8,006 nt of DNA from Deltaproteobacteria bacterium (GTDB lineage Bacteria > Desulfobacterota > Desulfobacteria > Desulfobacterales > UBA11574): assembly GCA_019313505.1 (NCBI GenBank), contig JAFDBA010000096.1:1-8006 (forward strand). Reading direction: 5' to 3'. The position numbers and the translations under genes were made by a program. Positions 1-7,094 of this stretch are shown one piece after another (position 1 is the first letter of the stretch; the number at the start of each line of letters is the position of its first letter). The notes under the pieces are model-generated. The model was not told where the DNA came from and did not search any database. It saw only the letters and a list, made by a program, of their open reading frames with translations.

Positions 1-843
1 TGTCATTAGTAAAAAGAGATATACGACAATCATATAAAAAAAAGTAAAACCTGAAAATATACCGTGGAACAGGAAAATAATAACAACCAAAGATATCCCG
101 CTCAAAACAGCAGGTATCATAAGGGCCGCATGAATGCCCATAACCCTGGAATATGTCTGGTAATCGGTTTCATTTTCGCGATGTCTGATTTTTCGAGCAA
201 TTTCCCAGGACATGGAAGAACAGAAAAAGACCGCTCCCAGCAAAAAAATTTGTCCGAAATGAATTCGTGATGCCATATTGTTCCGGTAAATGAAGGCTAC
301 ATAAAGAAAAAGGAAATAGGAAATCGGGTTGTGAGTCAGCAAGGCAAATAGGATGTTTTTGGAAATAATGTTTTTTAGGAAGAAATATTTATACATCAGG
401 CAGGCATAACAGAACACACTGAGAAACATGACCGTCGCATGACTGAAAAACAGGTTCAGAAACACAAGGACTCCCGCGATGAATAGACCAAGAATTTTCA
501 GATCTGAGGCATGAACAGCACCTCTGGGAACCGGTCTGTGAGGAAAATGGAGAAGATCGGTTTCGAGATCCTTCAACTCATCCATGATCCGGAGCAAGAG
601 CAGCATTAGCGTGATTGTCAGAGCACCGGATACAAAGATACCTGTGGATGGCATGAGCTTTTCTTTTCCCGAGTGACAAAGGAGAGAAATTCCGCACCAC
701 GCGCTCATAAAAAAAATGATGCCCAATATAAAATTCCGTGGAGGGTGCATCTCAATGAGATAAATCCAGATTCGGGCAAAGAAACCCTTTTTAACATCAC
801 CACCAAATTGATCAACCCGAGTCGTGTTTTTGTCTTCCCTCAT
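1..843 (-). CDS. UbiA-family polytopic membrane protein (prenyltransferase-like), partial at left edge
   Basis: The frame is open from the ATG at 843 to the window edge: 281 codons, no stop, C-terminus missing. UbiA enzymes are membrane proteins that transfer prenyl or similar groups from a diphosphate donor to an acceptor. The first Asp-rich motif is clear at residues 85-96 (RIMDELKDLETD, giving D88, D92 and D96), followed by PHRPVPRG at 101-108, typical of a UbiA subgroup. About eight hydrophobic segments are visible, near 37-56, 66-87, 113-131, 135-152, 161-182, 194-212, 238-258 and 262-280. The second conserved loop reads SWEIARKIRHRENETDYQTYS (212-232); its E-x2-RK-x-R pattern is not the usual second DxxxD, so the substrate is uncertain. 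The start is supported by AAGGA six bases upstream and an in-frame stop at 871-873. It lies 72 bp after the fusion gene with no clear terminator between them, so it is probably the operon's third gene. Family is fairly sure; reaction unknown. Confidence 0.82.
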   Translation of the reverse strand, partial: MREDKNTTRVDQFGGDVKKGFFARIWIYLIEMHPPRNFILGIIFFMSAWCGISLLCHSGKEKLMPSTGIFVSGALTITLMLLLLRIMDELKDLETDLLHFPHRPVPRGAVHASDLKILGLFIAGVLVFLNLFFSHATVMFLSVFCYACLMYKYFFLKNIISKNILFALLTHNPISYFLFLYVAFIYRNNMASRIHFGQIFLLGAVFFCSSMSWEIARKIRHRENETDYQTYSRVMGIHAALMIPAVLSGISLVVIIFLFHGIFSGFTFFYMIVVYLFLLMT

Positions 844-915
844 AAAAATTCCTTTTTTTTGACAGACCTTCTAATTATCCTTACCATCATAGCGTAGTAT
901 GAAACTTAACCTTTT

Positions 916-3867
916 TTAAAGTACGGCAGTTGTTTTAAGTGGTCCTAATTCAAAGCCATGATACTTGGATAAGTTGTCGATCAGTTGGATATTCCTCATC
1001 TCCAGCTCCCCATAAGAGAGATTCTCTCTGATTCCGGACAAACCGAGCAGCATCGTCTCAGCCATACAGGCAAAAACATGTCCTTTCGGCAAGGGATATG
1101 CTGGCGCTTGTATGGCTTCCCCATTGGGCAGTTTGACGATTCCTCCGGTGAAAAACAGCACATCGCCTCTATTCTGGATAACATCGGCTTCCGTGGTACA
1201 TGGAACAGATACATCGCATATAATCGCGTTTCTTCGCACAAACTCGTTTCGGATGATCTTTTCGGAGGAATTGGACACAGCCACGATGACGTTCGACCGG
1301 CGTATTGACGTAATGTCCGTGGAAACTGAAATAATATCATCCGCCAACCCTTCAGAACAAATGGCGTGCCAGGCGGTTTGTGGATCCGCGTTTTCATGGA
1401 TAAGTCGTTGAATGAGTGGGCTTTCGAACAGGCGTTGTGCAATTCCTTTTTTTGTATCCGAAGAGTAATGATTTTCGACCAACATCCGGTAGACGTTCCC
1501 AATAATTTTGGAACGGATGCTTTCCAGGCGTTCGAGAGACCCGGGTTTTGAGGACCCCACGAGGTTGATTTTAGAAAAATGATTTGAGATCATTCCAGCA
1601 TAAGACGCCCCGATATTCCCAGCCGCTCCAACCAGGGACAAATTGATACAAGACGGATCAAGATCCCTCATCCATATTGCTTTTAGAATGGCCCGAACAG
1701 ATACGGCCACGGTATTTGAATTGCCGGTTGTGAGGGTAAGTTGCGGTTGTCTGATTAACAGTCCGTTTTTGCTGATGATGGAAGTGTACTGTCCCAGTCC
1801 GACGGCTTGGCACCCCATTTCATGCGCCGCCCAGACGGCATCTTCAACCATATTCAGGGCCGGTGAGGCGCCCGGATTCTTTAAAAATTCCACCATGTGT
1901 CGCGAGGTAATAGGGACAAGGATAAGGTTGAAGTTGATTTTCCTGCCCGAGGCGGAAGTTATGTCTGTCGAGCTGATATGCATCGGCTTTGCAACGGACA
2001 TCATATTACGGATAAATCTTTCCTGACCTTGCGAGGAAAGTGTTCCGAATGAAGGGTCAATCGCTTTCAATTGGCCCGAATGGATGTAATGGACAAGAAA
2101 ACCCACTTTCCTGACAGAAGTATCGGCCTGTCCCACTTTTCGCTTCTTTGAATACGTCTTCGCCGAATATCCGACGGTAGTTCGTTCAGTTGTCATAAAC
2201 CCAAGAAGTTCATGAGCGTTGTTCTCGGTCAACACCTTAAACAATCGCTCAAATGCATGCACTACCCTGTCAAGGTCCCTGTACGAAATATAGACCGAAG
2301 GCTCGAGACGTAATACTCGGGGGTCGCTTAATGTAGGAAGGATTCTCATATTGTCTTGGTGGAACAGGTATCCCGAGATGAAGTGGGAAAGGCGATGGGC
2401 CTTGTCGATCTCCCGGATAACCGAGGAGTCCGAGTTTTTTTGATGGGAAAATGCAATGCCCAACATAAGTCCTTTCCCACGCACTGAATCGACAACTTCA
2501 GGGTATCGTGCAGTTAATTTTTCAAGATGCCTTTTAAGATACGATCCCTTTTCCTCGGCCATCTTCAAGAGCTGGTCCCTTTCCAAAAGATCAAGCACTT
2601 TGTTTCCTATGGCCGATGAAAGAGGATCTTCCGCAAAGGTGGAAGAGTGAATGAGAGAAAATTCATCCACATAGCGATCACGGTCGATCAGTGTTGCTGA
2701 AATCTTTGCTATGCCGCCGCCAAGAGATTTTGAAAGCAGGTAAATATCGCCGGGGACACCGACATGCTCTGACGCAAAAAACCTGCCGGTCCGCCCCAAC
2801 CCGGACTGAATTTCATCGAAGATTAAGGGAACCTGATAGTTATCACAGAGTCTGCGGCATTCTTTTAAAAAGTCACAACCGATGGGTAAGATCCCTCCTT
2901 CCCCTTGGATAGGTTCCACAAACAGAGCCGCTATATTGCTGATGGGCTTTTTTTTAATATGAATCCTGAAGTTTTCATCTCGGCTTAATATATAGTAATG
3001 CTGCAAGGATTCTTCAAAGATTGCTTCAAGACGTTCCGTAACACAAGGATCGAGAAAATGAGTTTTCTGCAAAAGGGCGGCAAAGGGTCGATGATAACTC
3101 GCGTTGTATGTCAGTGACAGAGATCCTACGCTTTTTCCGTGAAAGGCCCCCTCCAATGCCAGATACAGTGGGGAACGATTGAATACCTTGTGATTATGGC
3201 GTTCAATCAGGCTTAAACATTCTTCAAACGATTCCGGAATTAATCCCCTCTCAATAAGACCTGATTGTTGGAGTGTTTCTGATTCCAGACAACAGGGTCC
3301 CTCCTGACGTTTATTCTTATTGACACTGAAATCGTGATGCATAATTTTTCGGAGGGTTTGTATTTTTATACCTCGTTCCAGTTCGGAATGTTTTATAGCG
3401 ATATCCACTGCATCGGCTCCTGAGTTGCCAAAAATGCAGACATAGGTCTTACCGGTCACCCTTGAGAGCTGATTGGAAAGTCGCGCGCCAAGTCGACCGG
3501 ATTCAGCCTGAACCGAGCCTTGCACAAGATTGGGTTGGCCATATCTGATTTTTTCCGAAAGAACCGAGATAATATCAGGATGATTGTGTCCTAACAAGCA
3601 GGCCCCAAATCCTCCTACTAGGTCTAGAACTTCCACTTCTTCTCCATTGTGGTCTTTATAGTAGAGGCGGTCGGCCTGACCTCTGCTGTAAATCACATCC
3701 AGCCCCAGAAGTCCCAGATGATTTTTCAAACTCGGCTTTACGAAATGAAAATATTGATCGCCGGACAAATCAGGATCCTTGTGGATAAATCCTTTGATTG
3801 GAGTCCCATGGTCTATATCTGAAAAGCCGTGAGCACAAGCAGTTTGAGAAAAATCACGTGCTATCAT
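916..3867 (-). CDS. Fusion: class III PLP aminotransferase + long-chain acyl-ACP reductase-like domain (983 aa)
   Basis: Two enzymes occur in one chain. Residues ~45-545 are a class III (omega-type) aminotransferase: GNSGADAV (147-154) for the PLP phosphate, AFHGK (241-245), VEPIQGEGG (317-325), FDEIQSGLGRTG (350-361) with the PLP-ring Asp351, SKSLGGG (379-385) with the Schiff-base lysine K380, and SSTFAEDP (408-415). A linker of about 40 residues follows. Residues ~586-976 resemble cyanobacterial acyl-ACP reductase (AAR): GLGQYTSII (690-698), TTGNSNT (713-719), the nucleotide loop VGAAGNIG (746-753), and HVFACMAETMLL (930-941), whose Cys934 aligns with the acyl-accepting cysteine of AAR. The end (YHGFELGPL, 969-977) also matches AAR. 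Inferred reaction: acyl thioester to aldehyde with NAD(P)H, then aldehyde to primary amine with an amino donor, as in TamH/PigE. The start overlaps the upstream stop (ATGA), with GGGGAGG ten bases before it. Domain calls are strong; the substrate is not known. Confidence 0.9.
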   Translation of the reverse strand: MIARDFSQTACAHGFSDIDHGTPIKGFIHKDPDLSGDQYFHFVKPSLKNHLGLLGLDVIYSRGQADRLYYKDHNGEEVEVLDLVGGFGACLLGHNHPDIISVLSEKIRYGQPNLVQGSVQAESGRLGARLSNQLSRVTGKTYVCIFGNSGADAVDIAIKHSELERGIKIQTLRKIMHHDFSVNKNKRQEGPCCLESETLQQSGLIERGLIPESFEECLSLIERHNHKVFNRSPLYLALEGAFHGKSVGSLSLTYNASYHRPFAALLQKTHFLDPCVTERLEAIFEESLQHYYILSRDENFRIHIKKKPISNIAALFVEPIQGEGGILPIGCDFLKECRRLCDNYQVPLIFDEIQSGLGRTGRFFASEHVGVPGDIYLLSKSLGGGIAKISATLIDRDRYVDEFSLIHSSTFAEDPLSSAIGNKVLDLLERDQLLKMAEEKGSYLKRHLEKLTARYPEVVDSVRGKGLMLGIAFSHQKNSDSSVIREIDKAHRLSHFISGYLFHQDNMRILPTLSDPRVLRLEPSVYISYRDLDRVVHAFERLFKVLTENNAHELLGFMTTERTTVGYSAKTYSKKRKVGQADTSVRKVGFLVHYIHSGQLKAIDPSFGTLSSQGQERFIRNMMSVAKPMHISSTDITSASGRKINFNLILVPITSRHMVEFLKNPGASPALNMVEDAVWAAHEMGCQAVGLGQYTSIISKNGLLIRQPQLTLTTGNSNTVAVSVRAILKAIWMRDLDPSCINLSLVGAAGNIGASYAGMISNHFSKINLVGSSKPGSLERLESIRSKIIGNVYRMLVENHYSSDTKKGIAQRLFESPLIQRLIHENADPQTAWHAICSEGLADDIISVSTDITSIRRSNVIVAVSNSSEKIIRNEFVRRNAIICDVSVPCTTEADVIQNRGDVLFFTGGIVKLPNGEAIQAPAYPLPKGHVFACMAETMLLGLSGIRENLSYGELEMRNIQLIDNLSKYHGFELGPLKTTAVL

Positions 3868-6410
3868 AATATTTGAACCTCCCCTTTATTACCGTCGAGA
3901 ATAACCCTTTGGCCATCCTCTAAATTTCGTGTAGCGTTTGGTACGGCCAAAACCGCAGGGACTCCGTACTCGCGTGCAATGACAGCGGCATGGGACAAGA
4001 TACCGCCTGTTTCGGTAATCACACCGGATAATAAGGGAAACAAGGCGGTCCATCCCGGATCGGTAAACCGGGTGACCAGAATATCATCCTTTTGAAGTTT
4101 GTTAGACTCGTTGATGTCCCGAATGACGCGGATCACACCGGTAGTCTTGCCGGATGCACAAGCAATGCCTTGATATATTCTGTCGGTTTCGGACTTTTTA
4201 ATCTCATCATCATGGTGATACCGCCATCGATGCCCTATCTCATTGGGGTTGTCAAAATTACGAAAGGACAGCATATAAATTTTGTTTGCTTGAATACGCC
4301 GGCGGATAGTTTTGGGGTCCGGAGTTTTATCTCTGAGGATGTCGATCACTTCCTGGTATGGCAAGTAGAAAATATGATCGTTTTTACTCAAAATGCCGTT
4401 TTGTGTCAATCTGTGCCCCACCTCGAGGGAAACATTTCGGATAAGACTATACATCCGAGCTGACCGATCTCGCACTTCTTCTTTGTACCAGGTATGAAAA
4501 CGGACTCTTTCTAGTTTTCTAATGAAGCACTTTCTTTGAACAATCTTGTGCCCGGAAAAAAATCGCCTCAATTTTTCCAGTTCATTTTCATAAAGATTTT
4601 TGTTCATTTCGACACGAGACCGGGGGTTATCTTTATCATCAAGCTTTGAATACGCCTGCAGCGTTTCAATGACAAACTTTGGATCTTCACGCCAGCGCGG
4701 TGTCCTGAGATCCAATTCCCTGGTACTGTGGTAGCCATATTTTTTAATAAAATCTTTCAACGCCGCCCCCAGAATCGGATGAGCAAAAATCTTTTCGGTT
4801 TTTCCTGCTGTCAAAACCTTTATTGCTTCCGGTTCTCTGTTGATACGTCGGCTGATGTTCCACAGCTCAAATAACGGGGCGGCTGTTTTTAGCGGCTTCA
4901 AGGCGGTAATCAGCGGAAGGTACTCAAACCCGGCGCCTTTTTTATTGGCCTTATCCAACATCGCTTTGAAATCCAGCCGGGCGTTTGCAGTATTAAATAT
5001 CGTTTTAAAGTAAGCAGTTTCCAACTCGAGGTGGCGATTATGAACAAGATCGGCGAACAATTCTCCAAGATCTTCATTTTTCATGGCGGAAAGATTTTTA
5101 GTCAAAATCACTTTTTCATAATGCTCAAACTTTCTTACGGCTTTTTGTGTTTCGATCTTTTGAAGGAGATACGTCTTTCCTATAGCCAGCATCACAGGAA
5201 TTGCACGCAATAAGCCAAGCAGCCTGAATGGTGTAACTGCACCATCTCCCTGGTATGTTATTTCTATACCGAGATCTTTGTCGAAATTCCGTTCCGTGAA
5301 GCCGGGCAGATGGATGAGGGCCTTTTTTACAGCCCCAACGTTCCAGTAGGGACGACCAAAAATCACTTTCGACCACTGAATCTTCTTATTTCGACGAATA
5401 AGACGAATTCTTTCCAAGTAAGAATGCATAGCAGAGTCATACACATGTTGATAGAGTGACCACATGAAAGACGTCACCACCTGGGAGGAGACGCCACCGT
5501 CCCGAAAATCCGCCGTGGTCCATTCTCCGTCAATTCGTTGATAACTTATGGCCGTAATCGGTCGAGACTGTAAGATGTGAATCCGTCTGTCAGCAATCGC
5601 CCATTCTATATCTTGTGGAAATCCATACAATATTTGTATTTTTACTGCCATACAACCCAGATCACGCAGGATCGTATCATCAAGGCAAGCGCCGGTTTGC
5701 GGTTTGCTTTTTATAAAGGCGCCCCCTCCGGATCTGATAGAAAGCACTGCCTGTTCAGAAGATAAAACTCTTTCTGTAACCCGTTCTGAAAAGCCGTTTA
5801 TCAGATATCGTTCCGGCTGTACCCTGCCCGAGACAAGAGGCTCACCAAGGCCCTGCACCGCTTCTATGACTATTTCTCGATCATTGCCGGTTACGGGATT
5901 AACGGTAAACAACACTCCTGATGTCTCGGGTTTAAGTTGTTTCTGGATTAAGACTGCCAGTTTCAAGTCTTCATAAGAAATCTTGTTTCGTCTGGCATAC
6001 TCTCGGACTCGCCCGGAAAATTGAGAAGCAATACAAGTTTTAATTGCTTGAAAAAGGGCCTCCTCTCCATTGATATTGAGCAGGGTCTCAAATAGTCCGG
6101 CGAAAGAAGCTCCTTTGAGGTCCTCTTTCACCGCCGACGATCGAACCGCTACGTGTGATCCAAGTGTTTTAAATCCTGATAGCACCCCTTCAGTGATCGG
6201 ATCCTGGAAAGCATTTCCTTTGATCAACTTTTTAAAATTCATACGATTGTGTAAACCCAATCTCCCGGAGAACATTTCCCGACAAGTCGAGCAGGTTATC
6301 ACAAATGCATTGGGAACCGGGAAGCCGGCGCGTCTCAGGCGGGCCAGTTCCAAGGCTTTTTTGCCAACTTCCGGAAGGTCATTTTCATGTATTTCTTCAA
6401 GCCATTTCAT
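3864..6410 (-). CDS. ATP-grasp / phosphohistidine dikinase-like enzyme (PEP-synthase-related; RPH- or PigC/TamQ-like), 848 aa
   Basis: Residues ~10-290 form the PPDK/PEP-synthase ATP-binding domain: VGKKALEL with K17, GFPVPNAFVIT (29-39), VRSSAVKED (89-97), GASFAGLFETLLNI (100-113), and DIEWA..LQSRPIT (267-286) with E269, Q281 and R283. The middle has a YGYHSTRELDLRTPRW segment (558-573) like that of rifampin phosphotransferase. The C-terminus (~745-848) is the swivelling phosphohistidine domain, TGGILSHAAVIAREYGVPAV (801-820), with His807 as predicted phospho-carrier. The PEP/pyruvate TIM-barrel domain that ends true PEP synthase and PPDK is absent, so gluconeogenic PEP synthesis is unlikely. 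The same three-part layout occurs in rifampin phosphotransferase and in PigC/TamQ, which condense a bipyrrole aldehyde with an amine or pyrrole. Coupling to an amine-forming fusion favours the latter role here, by inference. The start is supported by GGTG eight bases upstream and a sigma-54 promoter 32 bp upstream. The gene overlaps the next one by four bases. Confidence 0.87.
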   Translation of the reverse strand: MKWLEEIHENDLPEVGKKALELARLRRAGFPVPNAFVITCSTCREMFSGRLGLHNRMNFKKLIKGNAFQDPITEGVLSGFKTLGSHVAVRSSAVKEDLKGASFAGLFETLLNINGEEALFQAIKTCIASQFSGRVREYARRNKISYEDLKLAVLIQKQLKPETSGVLFTVNPVTGNDREIVIEAVQGLGEPLVSGRVQPERYLINGFSERVTERVLSSEQAVLSIRSGGGAFIKSKPQTGACLDDTILRDLGCMAVKIQILYGFPQDIEWAIADRRIHILQSRPITAISYQRIDGEWTTADFRDGGVSSQVVTSFMWSLYQHVYDSAMHSYLERIRLIRRNKKIQWSKVIFGRPYWNVGAVKKALIHLPGFTERNFDKDLGIEITYQGDGAVTPFRLLGLLRAIPVMLAIGKTYLLQKIETQKAVRKFEHYEKVILTKNLSAMKNEDLGELFADLVHNRHLELETAYFKTIFNTANARLDFKAMLDKANKKGAGFEYLPLITALKPLKTAAPLFELWNISRRINREPEAIKVLTAGKTEKIFAHPILGAALKDFIKKYGYHSTRELDLRTPRWREDPKFVIETLQAYSKLDDKDNPRSRVEMNKNLYENELEKLRRFFSGHKIVQRKCFIRKLERVRFHTWYKEEVRDRSARMYSLIRNVSLEVGHRLTQNGILSKNDHIFYLPYQEVIDILRDKTPDPKTIRRRIQANKIYMLSFRNFDNPNEIGHRWRYHHDDEIKKSETDRIYQGIACASGKTTGVIRVIRDINESNKLQKDDILVTRFTDPGWTALFPLLSGVITETGGILSHAAVIAREYGVPAVLAVPNATRNLEDGQRVILDGNKGEVQIL
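3878..3884 (-). promoter_or_regulatory. Ribosome binding site of the aminotransferase-reductase fusion
   Basis: GGGGAGG lies inside the end of the dikinase-like gene, ten bases before the ATG at 3867. The strong site plus the ATGA stop/start overlap indicates translational coupling, which would keep the two enzymes at similar levels. Confidence 0.75.
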
Positions 6411-6441
6411 AATCTTTCACCAACCTTTTGTCTTAATGAAC

Positions 6442-6457
6442 AGCAAAGGATGTGCCA
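6442..6457 (-). promoter_or_regulatory. Sigma-54 (-24/-12) promoter of the dikinase/aminotransferase-reductase/UbiA operon
   Basis: The minus strand reads TGGCACATCCTTTGCT. This fits the sigma-54 consensus TGGCAC-R-N4-TTGC-W at every defined position and with exact spacing between the GG and GC elements. Transcription should begin about 12 bases past the GC, near 6431, giving a leader of about 21 bases that just accommodates the ribosome binding site before the ATG at 6410. Orientation, spacing and position all agree. Sigma-54 promoters need an enhancer-binding AAA+ activator, none of which is encoded in this window. Confidence 0.82.
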
Positions 6458-6481
6458 ATATGGATTCTATCCTAAAACTTT

Positions 6482-6490
6482 CGACACCGG
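6482..6490 (-). repeat. Candidate activator half-site, copy 1 (CCGGTGTCG)
   Basis: This exact 9-base word recurs at 6559-6567 in the same orientation, 77 bp away. It sits roughly 50-60 bases upstream of the predicted start site. Enhancer-binding proteins usually bind repeated sites upstream of a sigma-54 promoter, so these are candidates. A 9-base match alone is weak evidence. Confidence 0.35.
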
Positions 6491-6558
6491 ATTTTATCTG
6501 AAAAGCGAAGAAAGTTTCGGCCGTTAAATATACCTTTGTATTATCAGTAAGATATGTG

Positions 6559-6567
6559 CGACACCGG
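6559..6567 (-). repeat. Candidate activator half-site, copy 2 (CCGGTGTCG)
   Basis: Second exact copy of the word at 6482-6490, about 130 bases upstream of the predicted sigma-54 start and so within the usual range for an upstream activator sequence. It overlaps TGTCGCACA, whose TGT and ACA ends are symmetric. The role is inferred from position only. Confidence 0.35.
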
Positions 6568-6769
6568 GAAATAAAGGATGGAATCAATAAATTTTCACAT
6601 TTTTCGTTTTAGCGATTGTTTCAAGCGGGAAAGAAATTGTCTAAGGGTGCAACAAATCTTGACAGGATTTTTATATAATGCACTAAATTATATTCGAATC
6701 AAGATGTTAGGATGTGCAATAAATGTTAACCATGCAACAAGTTTTGCAGGGTTTCTAATAAGGAAAGAC

Positions 6770-7024
6770 CTATAAGGTTGGCTGAATTGTTGAGTCGTTG
6801 ATGTACGATTTCGTGCCTGAAGCTTCAATTACCGAAAAGGGAGGTTGATGACCGAAATCAAGCCTGGATTTAAAGTCATCGGACAGCACTGGGTATTTAT
6901 TTATTATTCTTTTCTTTTTTTCAATTTTCGTTTTTCCTTTGCATTCACGATTGCAGACTTTTTCATGATCTGGCTGTACGATATAGATAACAAAGGTTTT
7001 CTGTTTGCACCGATCACAAATCAT
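6770..7024 (-). CDS. Small four-cysteine zinc-ribbon-like protein with a repeat-derived C-terminus (84 aa)
   Basis: I do not recognise the family. The N-terminus has C3-x2-C6 and C24-x3-C28 with a His at 20, a pattern typical of a small structural zinc site; a basic stretch follows (KTKIEKKKR, 31-39). No signal peptide or membrane segment is visible. Two independent signals support a real gene: GGGAGG six bases before the ATG, and a perfect sigma-54 promoter about 60 bases further up in the same direction. Residues from about 55 to 74 are encoded by repeat copy A, which has a relative at 7335-7394. The original C-terminus was therefore probably replaced or extended when the repeat arrived, and the gene may be a truncated remnant. 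The protein could be a regulator or metal-binding accessory, but nothing in the sequence decides this. Confidence 0.6.
   Translation of the reverse strand: MICDRCKQKTFVIYIVQPDHEKVCNRECKGKTKIEKKKRIINKYPVLSDDFKSRLDFGHQPPFSVIEASGTKSYINDSTIQPTL
6802..6860. repeat. Interspersed repeat copy A
   Basis: This 59-bp segment aligns to 7335-7394 with about 50 of 60 columns identical, in direct orientation 533 bp apart. It contains the palindrome TGAAGCTTCA and the inverted pair GATTTCG (6807-6813) / CGAAATC (6853-6859). It lies inside the 3' part of the small zinc-ribbon gene and supplies its last residues. The outer inverted repeats seen around copy B are not evident here. Confidence 0.7.
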
Positions 7025-7030
7025 TTTGGT

Positions 7031-7036
7031 CCTCCC
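7031..7036 (-). promoter_or_regulatory. Ribosome binding site of the small zinc-ribbon gene
   Basis: GGGAGG with six bases to the ATG at 7024. It is a near-ideal Shine-Dalgarno sequence in an otherwise AT-rich spacer, and it is the main reason for treating this short frame as a translated gene and for choosing this start. Confidence 0.7.
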
Positions 7037-7094
7037 TTCTTTAGCAGTTTATTCTTTATCTTTTATGCTCTGAAGGAATTTACCCTATAACAAC

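Larger units (their letters stand above)
6411..6769. other. Intergenic region upstream of the operon
   Basis: No convincing gene is seen on either strand. It contains the sigma-54 promoter of the operon, two copies of CCGGTGTCG (minus-strand reading) upstream of it, and an AT-rich stretch around 6660-6700. I saw no tRNA and no intrinsic terminator for the small gene to its right. Confidence 0.7.

Noticed and set aside
673..897. Plus-strand 74-codon frame opposite the UbiA start
   Set aside because: It lies antisense to the well-supported UbiA N-terminus and has no motif or ribosome binding site.
996..1502. Minus-strand 168-codon frame inside the fusion gene
   Set aside because: It is an alternative frame of the AAR-like domain, whose motifs are all in the main frame; rich in Cys, Arg and Ser as shadow frames often are.
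1805..1825. TTGGCACC with a downstream GC resembling a sigma-54 site on the plus strand
   Set aside because: The -12 element is absent at the correct spacing and the site is inside the coding sequence of the fusion gene on the other strand.
6659..6694. Plus-strand TTGACA followed by TATAAT, like a sigma-70 promoter
   Set aside because: TTGACA (6659-6664) and TATAAT (6674-6679) are only 9 bases apart. Alternatives at 17-19 bases (ACTAAA, TAAATT) match poorly, and no plus-strand gene follows.
6732..6749. Possible terminator hairpin TGCAA/TTGCA downstream of the small gene
   Set aside because: The stem is only five pairs and no T-tract follows in the minus direction.
6845..7090. Plus-strand 81-codon hydrophobic frame
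   Set aside because: It is the antisense of the small four-Cys gene and its leader. The hydrophobic residues come from T-rich plus-strand DNA opposite A-rich codons, and the minus strand has the better promoter and ribosome binding site.
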